Of a stretch of DNA of 64,000 bases, positions 25,553 through 34,987 are shown one piece after another. Origin of the DNA: an uncultured Nitrospirota bacterium (lineage in GTDB: Bacteria > Nitrospirota > Nitrospiria > Nitrospirales > UBA8639); NCBI GenBank assembly GCA_937139405.1, contig CAKZPV010000034.1, positions 186,001 to 250,000 of the forward strand, given 5' to 3'. The translations under genes and the position numbers were made by a program. How positions within the stretch are numbered: the stretch's first letter is position 1; the number at the start of each line of letters is the position of its first letter. The notes below the pieces were generated by a model. That model ran no database searches and had not been told where the DNA came from. It saw only the letters and a list, made by a program, of their open reading frames with translations.

Positions 25553-28498
25553 ATGACCACAAAATTTTTCCAGACCTTATTTTTCGGACATTCTCCACAA
25601 TTCAATATCATTGCAATTGAAAATGAGAATGAAGACTGGGGTGCAGGACAAAACCAAGACGACAAACTTCCACCAGCCCCGGCGAATGTTCGTGCCATCC
25701 CTGATCATGCCAAGACCACAATAACCTGGGATCCCGTTCCTGAGGCCCTCTATTATAATTTGTATTTTGTGACCACTAAAGGCGTACAAATCAAACCGAA
25801 TGAGCTTGCACGACCCATTGCATCCCCGGAAGATTTTATTCCCACAGTAGACATTAAAAAAGACACCGCAAACTGTATTGAAGGAGTGGTCTCTCCCTAT
25901 GAACACAACGATTTAGCGAATAATCTTTGTTATCACTATGCCATTACTGTGGTGACAGAAGGAGGAGAAAGCCCAATTTCTGAAGAAGTGATGTCTATTC
26001 CTTCACCGTATCTTTCCGTCATGCAATTTGGATGTGAAGGCGTTGATGAGGGAGAATTTAAATCACCAACCGGCATTGCGGTTGATAAAGACGGCAACAT
26101 CTATGTTGGCGATACGGATAACCATTCAATTCAAAAATTTGATAAATTTGGGAAATTTGTTGCGCGGTGGGGCGAAGAGCCCGATTCAATTGAAGGGAGC
26201 TTTTATTACCCACGAGGGATTGGCACATCACCAGATGGGGACGTTTACGTTGCAGATAGCGGAAACAATCGAATTCAAAAATTTGACTCCGAGGGAAATA
26301 TTATCAATGCCTGGGGAAAGTTTGGTTTTGCTTGGCAAGGGGCGGAAGCCGGAAAGTTTGATGTTCCTTGGGGAATCACGACCGACTCACAAGGCAACTT
26401 ATTCGTTTCAGATACCAGCAATGCTCGGGTACAGAAATTCCTGCCAGATGGCACTCCCGTTCTGACCTGGGGACGCGATGGCGGATACGATGGTGCGTTC
26501 TTTTATCCACGTGGTCTTGCCGTAGATTTTGTGGGCAATACATATGTGGCCGATGAAGGGAATCACCGCATTCAAAAATTCGATTCCCGCGGAAACTTCC
26601 TTTTGAAATGGGGAAAGGAAGGGAACGCGCCCGGTCAATTTAAATCTCCTTGGGGAGTGGCCTGTGACCCATTAGGCTATATCTATGTAGTGGATAGCGG
26701 AAACCATCGTGTCCAAAAATTCGAACCTAACGGTACCTATCTTTGCTCTTGGGGAAACCGCGGACTCACAGAGGGCCAACTAAATTTCCCTTCCGGCATT
26801 GCCATCGATAAAGAAGGATATGTGTATGTCATCGATAGTGGAAATCACCGATTAACAAAGTTTGCGCCAACGGAAGAGGAATTGAAACGAGGCAAACAGG
26901 AAAAACCAGAAGCAGCTGACCTCTCTGCACCCATTAATCTTGCCGTTAAGCCAGGCGATACTGAAAACATTCTGAGTTGGTTAGAAATCCCGGGTGCCGT
27001 TAGCTATAACCTGTATTTCAGTACAGATCCTAATCTCACCATTGATACGTCTACAAAAATTGAGGGGGTTTCTACTCCTTATATTCACAATGGATTAACG
27101 AACGACACTCCATATTTTTATGCCATAACTGCCGTGACAGAAGATGAAGCAGAAAGCGCGCTTTCTGACGAACAAACGGCAATTCCGGTCCTCATCGACA
27201 TTGCTGCTCCTCAAAACCCCGATATCGTTCTAAACCATGGCTCATATATGACCAATAGCCCAGATATGGTAGCGACGATCTCAGCGAAAGATGTGGATAG
27301 TGGCGTAGCAGCATATTTCATATCTGAAAATCCAATGACGCCAAGTGCAACAATGCCAGGGTGGGTTGAAATTGAACCAGAACAAAAATTTGGTGCGACC
27401 ATCCCATTCACGACTTCTCCTGGAGACGGGACAAAAACAGCATATGTGTGGTTCAAAGACGCCAATAACAATGTCTCGGTGCCAGCAAGTGCAAGTATTC
27501 TTCTTAATACCTCAGGCTACATCTGTGTGACTAAATGGGGAAAAGCTGGGCGTGGAGCATCACTCCTTCACGGTGGCGAATTTATTAGTCCAATGTATGG
27601 AATGTCCATTGATCGACAAGGATCAATATTTGTCGTTGATAACGGGAACAACCGTGTTCAAAAATTTGATCGCAATGGTAATTTCATTCTCTTATGGGGT
27701 AACTTCGGTTCATCGAATGGCAATTTCAATAACCCAACAGGCATTGCATGCGATGCGAATGGGGACCTCTATGTAGCGGATACTAATAATCACCGCATTC
27801 AAAAATTCGATGGAAAACTTGGTCATTACTTGATGAAATTAGGTTCGCGCGGCAATGGTGAAGGCCAATTTAATGCCCCATGGGGAGTGGCTGTAGATCG
27901 TGTACGTGGGTATCTATACGTCGTCGATAGTGCGAATTTCCGCGTACAAAAGTTTGATGAAACCGGTGAATTCATCATGCAATGGGGAAGTTTTGGCAAT
28001 GGTGATGGACAATTTTATTTCGCACGAGGTCTGGCAGTCGATCAAACAGACGGAACAGTTTATGTTGTTGATATGGGTAATCATCGGGTACAAAAATTTG
28101 ATACGAGCTCTAACGTATTACCTCAGTTGCTCACGAAATGGGGAGGCGGCCTTGGGCCCGGCCATGCTAGTAGTGCTCGAGCGCAAGAACCTGGTCAATT
28201 TCGTTCACCGTGGGGCATCGCTATTGATGAAGCCGGCGATATTTTTGTCAGTGATACAGGAAATCAACGCTTACAAAAATTTGATCGAGACGGAAATTTC
28301 ATCACGCAATGGGGCGGATTCGGGACGAATCAGGGTCAATTTAACTTCCCTTATGGATTAGGAGTCGATAGCCGAAGCCACGTCTTTGTGGTCGATAGTG
28401 GCAATATGCGTGTCCAAGAGTTCATGCCAGCAGAAGAAGCCGAAGACCATTTTCAAGAAGAAGAGGCCATGGCATTTATTCCTGAAGCAGCAGAGTAA
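25553..28498 (+). CDS. Large NHL-repeat beta-propeller protein with fibronectin type III domains
   Basis: A 981-residue protein. A fibronectin type III-like domain (about residues 43-145) precedes a six-unit NHL propeller (about 155-440). A second Fn3-like domain (about 455-550), an Ig-like stretch (about 555-650) and a second NHL propeller (about 660-960) follow. Each NHL unit carries GIAVDKDGNIYVGDT-like and NHRIQKF-like segments. Such propellers bind proteins or polysaccharides. No N-terminal signal peptide is visible from ATG 25553, though repeats of this type are often extracellular. Possible scaffold or adhesion role, not demonstrated. Confidence 0.85.
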   Translation: MTTKFFQTLFFGHSPQFNIIAIENENEDWGAGQNQDDKLPPAPANVRAIPDHAKTTITWDPVPEALYYNLYFVTTKGVQIKPNELARPIASPEDFIPTVDIKKDTANCIEGVVSPYEHNDLANNLCYHYAITVVTEGGESPISEEVMSIPSPYLSVMQFGCEGVDEGEFKSPTGIAVDKDGNIYVGDTDNHSIQKFDKFGKFVARWGEEPDSIEGSFYYPRGIGTSPDGDVYVADSGNNRIQKFDSEGNIINAWGKFGFAWQGAEAGKFDVPWGITTDSQGNLFVSDTSNARVQKFLPDGTPVLTWGRDGGYDGAFFYPRGLAVDFVGNTYVADEGNHRIQKFDSRGNFLLKWGKEGNAPGQFKSPWGVACDPLGYIYVVDSGNHRVQKFEPNGTYLCSWGNRGLTEGQLNFPSGIAIDKEGYVYVIDSGNHRLTKFAPTEEELKRGKQEKPEAADLSAPINLAVKPGDTENILSWLEIPGAVSYNLYFSTDPNLTIDTSTKIEGVSTPYIHNGLTNDTPYFYAITAVTEDEAESALSDEQTAIPVLIDIAAPQNPDIVLNHGSYMTNSPDMVATISAKDVDSGVAAYFISENPMTPSATMPGWVEIEPEQKFGATIPFTTSPGDGTKTAYVWFKDANNNVSVPASASILLNTSGYICVTKWGKAGRGASLLHGGEFISPMYGMSIDRQGSIFVVDNGNNRVQKFDRNGNFILLWGNFGSSNGNFNNPTGIACDANGDLYVADTNNHRIQKFDGKLGHYLMKLGSRGNGEGQFNAPWGVAVDRVRGYLYVVDSANFRVQKFDETGEFIMQWGSFGNGDGQFYFARGLAVDQTDGTVYVVDMGNHRVQKFDTSSNVLPQLLTKWGGGLGPGHASSARAQEPGQFRSPWGIAIDEAGDIFVSDTGNQRLQKFDRDGNFITQWGGFGTNQGQFNFPYGLGVDSRSHVFVVDSGNMRVQEFMPAEEAEDHFQEEEAMAFIPEAAE

Positions 28499-28522
28499 TA
28501 ATTGCAGGCTATTGCTAGTCAT

Positions 28523-28543
28523 AGTGGATTCGCGTGAATCACT
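28523..28543 (+). other. Small hairpin after the NHL-repeat gene
   Basis: AGTGGATTC and GAATCACT form an eight-pair stem with one bulge around a GCGT loop. No T run follows, so terminator function is uncertain. It lies between the NHL-repeat gene and guaB. Confidence 0.35.
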
Positions 28544-28728
28544 AAAACATGCTAAAACAAACCAGCTTAGGCTTGTCTCTATACCTAAACCTGAAAACAG
28601 CCTCAAGCCAGCAAATGCTAAGCAAAGTGATAGTGTGCATCTCCTAGCCCTTCATTCTCAAGATTGACAACAGCTTCTACACAATGCGACGAATCCGCAT
28701 TTTTAAAATATTTCCCTAGCCCTGAATT

Positions 28729-30189
28729 ATGTGGGACCAACAACTACGAGTCGGACTGACCTTTGATGACGTCGTCTTAACCCCGCGCCGTTCAAATATT
28801 GTCCCCGCTAACGTGGAAACAGCCACACAACTCACACGTAATATTCGCATCAACATTCCAATATTAAGTGCTGCGATGGACACCGTCACAGAAGGACGCT
28901 TGGCCATTGCCTTAGCTCGAGAAGGTGGGATTGGAATTATTCACCGAGCCCTTCCTCCTGATAGCCAAGCAGCTGAAGTGGATAAGGTCAAGAAATCAGA
29001 AAGCGGAATGATCCTTTCTCCCATTACTATTTCCCCAGATCATACGATTCGCGATGCACACCATCTTATGGCAACATATCGGATATCAGGAATTCCAGTT
29101 ACCCAAGATAAAAAACTGGTCGGAATTTTAACCAACCGTGACCTTCGTTTTGAAAACCGAATGGACCTTAAAGTTGGCCAGGCTATGACAAAAGACAAGC
29201 TCGTGACCGCTCCTGAGGGTACAAGCTTGGAAAAAGCTCAATCGATTCTTCATGAGCATCGTATCGAAAAATTACTTGTAGTCAATGATCAGTTTGAACT
29301 CAAAGGGTTGATCACTATTAAAGATATTCAAAAAAAGATTAAATACCCCTTTGCATGCAAAGATGGTCACGGACGGCTACGAGTCGGCGCTGCGGTAGGA
29401 ACCGGACCGGATGTGGAAGATCGTTTAGAGCGGCTCACGAAAGCTGGCATTGATGTTCTAGTCGTCGATACGGCTCATGGCCACGCGCAAAGTGTTATTG
29501 ATAAGGTCAAAGCCATTAAAGCGCAGTACCCTGACTTAGAATTAATTGCTGGAAATGTCGCAACAGCGGAAGCGACCCAAGACCTTATCAATGCCGGCGC
29601 CGATGCTATTAAAATTGGGGTTGGCCCAGGATCGATTTGTACGACACGAATTGTATCAGGAGCTGGGGTGCCTCAATTGACCGCCGTGGCTGATTGTGCA
29701 ACCGTGGCAAAAGAACAAGGAGTTCCATTGATAGCAGATGGAGGGATCAAATACTCAGGAGACGTCACCAAAGCCATAGCTGCAGGCGCATCATCAGTGA
29801 TGATCGGTTCGCTATTTGCTGGTACTGAAGAATCTCCAGGTGAAACCGTATTGTATCAAGGACGCACATACAAGGAATACCGAGGGATGGGTTCTCTCGG
29901 AGCCATGGAACGTGGCGGAAAAGATCGATATTTCCAAGAAGGGCGCGAAACGTCAAAACTCGTACCTGAAGGCATTGAAGCCCGCGTGCCTTACAAAGGG
30001 AATTTGTCTGTATTGATTTATCAGCTTGTCGGAGGGCTCAAAGCCGGAATGGGTTATTGCGGATGCCGAACTATTCCTGAATTACAACGCGAAGCTCGTT
30101 TTCTCCAATTAACCTCTGCAGGACTTCGGGAAGCCCATGTGCACGATGTCATTATTACGAAGGAGGCCCCGAATTATCGGGCTGACTAA
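28729..30189 (+). CDS. guaB: IMP dehydrogenase
   Basis: A 486-residue enzyme oxidising IMP to XMP with NAD+, the committed step of GMP synthesis. The N-terminus is [14 protein letters not shown]. Two CBS domains lie at about residues 95-210. The catalytic loop [11 protein letters not shown] carries the Cys, and [11 protein letters not shown] is the flap region. It is followed after 51 bases by guaA, so the two steps of GMP synthesis are encoded together. Confidence 0.97.
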   Translation: MWDQQLRVGLTFDDVVLTPRRSNIVPANVETATQLTRNIRINIPILSAAMDTVTEGRLAIALAREGGIGIIHRALPPDSQAAEVDKVKKSESGMILSPITISPDHTIRDAHHLMATYRISGIPVTQDKKLVGILTNRDLRFENRMDLKVGQAMTKDKLVTAPEGTSLEKAQSILHEHRIEKLLVVNDQFELKGLITIKDIQKKIKYPFACKDGHGRLRVGAAVGTGPDVEDRLERLTKAGIDVLVVDTAHGHAQSVIDKVKAIKAQYPDLELIAGNVATAEATQDLINAGADAIKIGVGPGSICTTRIVSGAGVPQLTAVADCATVAKEQGVPLIADGGIKYSGDVTKAIAAGASSVMIGSLFAGTEESPGETVLYQGRTYKEYRGMGSLGAMERGGKDRYFQEGRETSKLVPEGIEARVPYKGNLSVLIYQLVGGLKAGMGYCGCRTIPELQREARFLQLTSAGLREAHVHDVIITKEAPNYRAD

Positions 30190-30240
30190 GACTCAGTTCC
30201 TCATGAGAGGACTCAGATCTTATGAATCTACGTTACACCT

Positions 30241-31797
30241 ATGCACCCCCACCATGATACCATTGTCATCCTGGACTTTGGGTCACAATACACGCAACTC
30301 ATCGCACGACGGATTCGGGAACTTCATGTTTTTTCGGTCATCCTCCCAGCGCAATCTTCGCTACAAGATATTCTCCAACATCACCCCAAGGGTCTAATTT
30401 TCTCTGGCGGGCCAGCCAGTGTCACACAGGCCAAGGCTCCGAAACTCGACAGCAAGATTTTCCAACTTGGCGTTCCTATTTTAGGCATTTGTTACGGAAT
30501 GCAACTCATTGCACATCATTGTGGAGGAACCGTCAAATCTACCCTCAAACGAGAATTTGGCCGAGCAGACCTTCTCATAGATGACACCGATGATTTATTT
30601 AAAGGCATCAAAGCCAAAAAGTCTGTTTCAGTATGGATGTCCCATGGAGATTCGGTTGAAAAACTTCCGCAAGGATTTCAGAAAATTGGGCATACCACTC
30701 ATGCGCCAATCGCGGCCATGCGAAAAACAAAAGGCTCGCAACAATTATTTGGCATTCAATTCCATCCAGAAGTTGTTCATACCCAACATGGATCGATCAT
30801 CCTTAAAAACTTTGCCTGTCGCATTTGCCAATGTAAACCAACATGGACAATGGGCTCTTTCATTGATCAGGCCATTGCAGATATTCGGCAGTCGGTTGGC
30901 CAGAGCAAAGTCATCTGCGCACTCAGTGGCGGTGTCGATTCAACAGTCGCTGCAGTTCTGGTTCACCGGGCCATTGGCAATCAGCTCACCTGTCTCTTCA
31001 TCGATAACGGCTTCATGCGTAAGGATGAGGTCTCGCAATTACAGAAAACCTTCGATTCGACCGACCACATGCCGGTCCGCATTGCCGATCATACATCCAC
31101 CTTCCTCTCCGCATTGGGACGGACCATTAACCCCGAGCGCAAACGAAAAATCATTGGTCGACAATTCATCAAGGTGTTTGAATACGAAGCCGCCTCCATT
31201 GGGACAGTGAATTTTCTTGTACAAGGCACCTTATACCCCGATGTCATCGAAAGCCTAAGCGTCAATGGTCCCTCTGCAACAATCAAAACCCATCATAATG
31301 TGGGTGGTCTTCCAAAGAGGATGAAATTCAAATTAATTGAGCCTTTTAGAGAACTCTTCAAAGACGAGGTTCGACAATTAGGCTTGGAGCTTGGCTTGCC
31401 TGAACACATTGTCTGGCGACAACCATTTCCAGGACCAGGTCTCGCCATTCGCATACTCGGGGCCGTCACCTCTGAGCGCTTAACGATACTTCGTGATGCA
31501 GATGCCATCGTGCGAGAAGAAATTGAACAAGCCGGCCTATCTCGAAGCATTTGGCAATTTTTTGCAGTCTTGTTACCCATTCAAACTGTTGGTGTCATGG
31601 GAGATCAACGCACCTATGAATTCGTCGTGGCCATTCGTGCTGTGACCAGCACTGACGGCATGACAGCCGATTGGGCAGAAATCCCACACCCTGTGTTAGC
31701 AAAAATGTCGAACCGAATCATCAATGAAGTACACGGGGTTAATCGCGTCGTTTATGATATTAGTTCAAAACCACCCGCGACGATTGAGTGGGAATAA
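30241..31797 (+). CDS. guaA: GMP synthase (glutamine-hydrolysing)
   Basis: A 518-residue two-domain enzyme converting XMP to GMP. The N-terminal class I amidotransferase has GICYGMQLIAHHCGG with the nucleophile Cys and FHPEVVHT with the catalytic His. The ATP-pyrophosphatase domain has the P-loop ALSGGVDSTVAA, and the C-terminal dimerisation domain ends ATIEWE. The stop codon TAA overlaps the start of the next gene (TAATG). Confidence 0.97.
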   Translation: MHPHHDTIVILDFGSQYTQLIARRIRELHVFSVILPAQSSLQDILQHHPKGLIFSGGPASVTQAKAPKLDSKIFQLGVPILGICYGMQLIAHHCGGTVKSTLKREFGRADLLIDDTDDLFKGIKAKKSVSVWMSHGDSVEKLPQGFQKIGHTTHAPIAAMRKTKGSQQLFGIQFHPEVVHTQHGSIILKNFACRICQCKPTWTMGSFIDQAIADIRQSVGQSKVICALSGGVDSTVAAVLVHRAIGNQLTCLFIDNGFMRKDEVSQLQKTFDSTDHMPVRIADHTSTFLSALGRTINPERKRKIIGRQFIKVFEYEAASIGTVNFLVQGTLYPDVIESLSVNGPSATIKTHHNVGGLPKRMKFKLIEPFRELFKDEVRQLGLELGLPEHIVWRQPFPGPGLAIRILGAVTSERLTILRDADAIVREEIEQAGLSRSIWQFFAVLLPIQTVGVMGDQRTYEFVVAIRAVTSTDGMTADWAEIPHPVLAKMSNRIINEVHGVNRVVYDISSKPPATIEWE

Positions 31798-32912
31798 TGA
31801 TCCCTTCAGAAGCAAAAACAGTCCGCCTACAAAAAATTATTGCTGGTTCAGGAATCTCCTCAAGGAGAAAGGCTGAAGACTTCATCCGTCAGGGTCTAGT
31901 CACGGTTAACGGTGAAACGGTCATGACTCTGGGAACCAAAGTTGATCCTGTTCATGATCACATTAAAGTGAATGGCCGACACCTTAAATCCAAACTTCCA
32001 GATATGTTTGTCATGCTCAATAAGCCTGTTGGGTACCTCTCTACGTTACATGATCCAGATGGCCGTCCGACCATTAAAGAATTGGTGTCAAAACCATCCT
32101 TACGATTATTTCCAGTAGGACGTCTGGATTTCGATAGTGAAGGGTTACTCCTCCTCACAAATAACGGGGATATCGCCCAAGCCTGTCTCCATCCAACGCA
32201 TCATGTTCAAAAAACCTATCTCGTAAAAGTGAAAGGCGTACTGGAAGACATACACCTTCAACAACTTCGTCGTGGAGTCGCCTTAGAAGATGGGCCAACA
32301 GCTCCAGCCAAAGTAAAAAAGGCTGGAAAAGCGCAAGCCAATTCCTGGATTGAAATATCGATCCACGAGGGGCGCAAGCATCAAGTCAAACGCATGTTTG
32401 AACACATCGGCCATCCAGTAATTCGATTAAAGCGAATTCAATTTGGTCCTTTGAACCTTGGAAAACTGCTTCCTGGAAAAACACGACATCTGACAGACGA
32501 CGAAGCAAATGATCTTCGACATCTATCAGAAATTTCAGTCGCACCTTCTAAACCAGTGCACAAGGTCAAGAATCAAACTGTAAAAATCCCAAGGTCACCA
32601 TCATCGAGCAGGCCTTCTCGTTGGGCATCCAACACGAGAAAAAGACTGGGACCGAACCCAAAAGTATCCTCGTCTGACGCACCGACTCGTTCAACATCTT
32701 ATATCAGCAAACGGCCTGGATTTGCCTCTACTGGTAGCCCCTCGAGCTCCGCATCCCAAACAAGCAAGCGGCTCGTACCAAATCCAAGAACAAAGTCGTC
32801 TGCTGGGCCTGCTCGCTCGACAACCAACGCGAGCAAAAATTCAGGGAAACGCCCAAGACCAACCTTCACGAGCCAACCACGTCCTCGTAGTAAACAACGG
32901 AAAAGGACATAG
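31797..32912 (+). CDS. rluB: 23S rRNA pseudouridine synthase, RluB family, with long basic tail
   Basis: About 371 residues: an S4 RNA-binding domain (LQKIIAGSGISSRRKAEDFI), then the RsuA/RluB catalytic domain with FPVGRLDFDSEGLLLLTN containing the catalytic Asp, and IHEGRKHQVKRMFEHIGHPV. Isomerises uridine in the 23S rRNA peptidyl-transferase region. ATG 31797 overlaps the guaA stop by one base. The last 120 residues are a Ser/Pro/Lys/Arg-rich disordered tail containing an imperfect repeat of about 42 residues (KRLGPNPK / KRLVPNPR), probably an RNA-contact extension. Confidence 0.9.
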   Translation: MIPSEAKTVRLQKIIAGSGISSRRKAEDFIRQGLVTVNGETVMTLGTKVDPVHDHIKVNGRHLKSKLPDMFVMLNKPVGYLSTLHDPDGRPTIKELVSKPSLRLFPVGRLDFDSEGLLLLTNNGDIAQACLHPTHHVQKTYLVKVKGVLEDIHLQQLRRGVALEDGPTAPAKVKKAGKAQANSWIEISIHEGRKHQVKRMFEHIGHPVIRLKRIQFGPLNLGKLLPGKTRHLTDDEANDLRHLSEISVAPSKPVHKVKNQTVKIPRSPSSSRPSRWASNTRKRLGPNPKVSSSDAPTRSTSYISKRPGFASTGSPSSSASQTSKRLVPNPRTKSSAGPARSTTNASKNSGKRPRPTFTSQPRPRSKQRKRT

Positions 32913-32913
32913 C

Positions 32914-32934
32914 TTCATCATATTTCGATGAAGT
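32914..32934 (+). terminator. Weak hairpin after rluB
   Basis: CTTCATC and GATGAAG form a 7-bp stem directly after the rluB stop codon, followed by a T-containing but not uniform stretch. A weak intrinsic terminator or mRNA 3'-end stabiliser is possible. Confidence 0.4.
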
Positions 32935-33000
32935 ATTTCTGAGTAGCATGAGTACTGATTCCATGAAATTTTCTTACCAAAACCTGAAAGAGGTTTCCTA

Positions 33001-34776
33001 GTGATACGATCTCATCATTGCGGTGAATTGTCGCTCCCTCAGGTTGACCAAACGGTCACCTTGGCGGGTTGGGTAGCAAGTCGGCGAGACCATGGGGGTG
33101 TCATCTTTATTGATATCCGAGACCGCTATGGTCTCACCCAAATCGTCTTTGACTCTGAAGAGAATGCCCAGCTACATGCCATCGCCGATCGCTTAAGAAA
33201 CGAATATGTCATTTCCATCACTGGAACGGTCTCTGCGCGTCCCGATGAGTCTAAGAATCCTCACATTCCAACAGGAAGCATTGAAATTCGCGCCAAGACT
33301 CTTGAACTCCTCAATGAAGCCATACCCCTCCCCTTTTCCATTGAGGACGAGGCTCAAGCCTCTGAATCACTACGCCTTGAATACCGTTACCTCGATTTAC
33401 GTCGGCCAAGAATGCAACAGCTCCTTCAACTGCGGAGCCAAGTCTCGCATCTCACGCGTCAATACCTTCATGAAAAACAATTCATAGAAGTCGAAACACC
33501 CATTTTGACAAAAAGCACACCGGAAGGAGCTCGGGACTATCTCGTACCTAGCCGAGTGAATCCAGGAGATTTTTTCGCCCTTCCTCAATCGCCACAACTA
33601 TTCAAACAAATTTTAATGATCGGCGGCCTCGATCGGTATTTTCAAATCGCACGATGTTTTCGTGATGAAGATCTTCGACTGGATCGCCAACCTGAATTCA
33701 CGCAAATTGACCTTGAAATGTCCTTTGTGGATCGTGAGGACATCATCCAACTCATCGAAGATCTCATAAGATTAATTTTCAAAGAAACTAAACAGATCGA
33801 TCTCCCCAGCCCCTTTCCACGGCTTTCGTTTGAGGAAGCCATGAGTCGTTATGGAACCGACAAGCCAGATCTCCGTTTTGATCTACCGTTACAAGATCTT
33901 TGTCAATTCGCAACAGCCTGTGATTTTCAAGTCTTTCGTCGTGCGATAGAAAGCCAAGGCATGGTCAAAGCACTCGTCATTCCGAAGGGTGCAAGTTTTA
34001 CCAGAAACCGAATTGATAATTTAATAGAAACGGCCAAAGAATTTGGCGCAAAAGGATTGGCCTGGGTCAAAATCAGTGAAGACGGACAACTAGACTCATC
34101 AATTGCCAAATTCTTAAACACTGAAGATTTACGGAACGCCCTTCCATCAGCGAATCCTGGCGACCTGCTGGTTTTTGTAGCTGACCAAGCCTCGGTTGTC
34201 CATCAAGTCCTAGGACGCTTACGGTTGCTTCTTGGCGAAGAATTGCAGCTTGTAGACCGAACTCAATGGAAACCCTTGTGGGTCATTGATTTTCCAATGT
34301 TTGAATATGATGAAGCCAGCCAACGACATGTGGCCCTGCACCATCCCTTTACAGCTCCCCATACTGAAGATATTCCATTGTTAGACAGTCAGCCACTACT
34401 GGCTAAAACACTAGCCTATGATCTGGTACTCAATGGTTTTGAATTAGGCGGCGGGAGCATCCGCATACATTCGCCCAGTATGCAGGAAAAAGTTTTTGAC
34501 TTACTCAAAATTTCTAAAGATGAAGCGCGGGAGAAGTTCGGATTCCTGCTAAATGCCTTAGAGTCGGGTGCGCCGCCTCATGGAGGCATTGCCCTCGGAT
34601 TAGATCGCTTGATGATGCTTCTAGGACAAACCGAATCTATTCGCGATACCATTCCCTTCCCAAAAACTCAAAAAGCGCAGTGCCTGATGACACATGCGCC
34701 TTCCTCAGTCGACTCCGGACAGCTGCAAGAACTCTCTATTCGCACAACAGCAAAAAAACCAGCCCCCTCCCCTTAA
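33001..34776 (+). CDS. aspS: Aspartyl-tRNA synthetase
   Basis: A 591-residue class IIb synthetase: N-terminal OB fold (VTLAGWVASRRDHGGVIFIDIRD), motif 2 (FQIARCFRDEDLRLDRQPEFTQID), the bacterial GAD insertion (about residues 290-410) and motif 3 (GIALGLDRLMMLL). Translation starts at GTG 33001. Whether it also charges tRNA-Asn cannot be decided here. Confidence 0.97.
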   Translation: MIRSHHCGELSLPQVDQTVTLAGWVASRRDHGGVIFIDIRDRYGLTQIVFDSEENAQLHAIADRLRNEYVISITGTVSARPDESKNPHIPTGSIEIRAKTLELLNEAIPLPFSIEDEAQASESLRLEYRYLDLRRPRMQQLLQLRSQVSHLTRQYLHEKQFIEVETPILTKSTPEGARDYLVPSRVNPGDFFALPQSPQLFKQILMIGGLDRYFQIARCFRDEDLRLDRQPEFTQIDLEMSFVDREDIIQLIEDLIRLIFKETKQIDLPSPFPRLSFEEAMSRYGTDKPDLRFDLPLQDLCQFATACDFQVFRRAIESQGMVKALVIPKGASFTRNRIDNLIETAKEFGAKGLAWVKISEDGQLDSSIAKFLNTEDLRNALPSANPGDLLVFVADQASVVHQVLGRLRLLLGEELQLVDRTQWKPLWVIDFPMFEYDEASQRHVALHHPFTAPHTEDIPLLDSQPLLAKTLAYDLVLNGFELGGGSIRIHSPSMQEKVFDLLKISKDEAREKFGFLLNALESGAPPHGGIALGLDRLMMLLGQTESIRDTIPFPKTQKAQCLMTHAPSSVDSGQLQELSIRTTAKKPAPSP

Positions 34777-34987
34777 ACTCCATGTTGGATATTTCTTGCA
34801 AAAATCCTGTATAGGCCCTTGAAGAATGCAATATCAATGGCCAACAGGAATAATCAAAAATTATGAATTACCCCATCATCCATCCACTTTTTTATTGCGA
34901 AAAACCCTAAAATCATTTTCGAATAATTTTCTCTTCAGGAGAGACAGAAATGCTGACTCTGACTAAAAAAGAGTGAAAGACTTTTCA

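Noticed and set aside
26000-28440. Regular DNA repeats that could suggest a CRISPR-like array
   Set aside because: The periodicity follows the NHL protein repeats in one intact reading frame; spacers are coding and there is no constant direct repeat.
34777-34987. Terminator between the convergent aspS and TPR-CHAT genes
   Set aside because: Only four-base stems could be drawn; nothing convincing.
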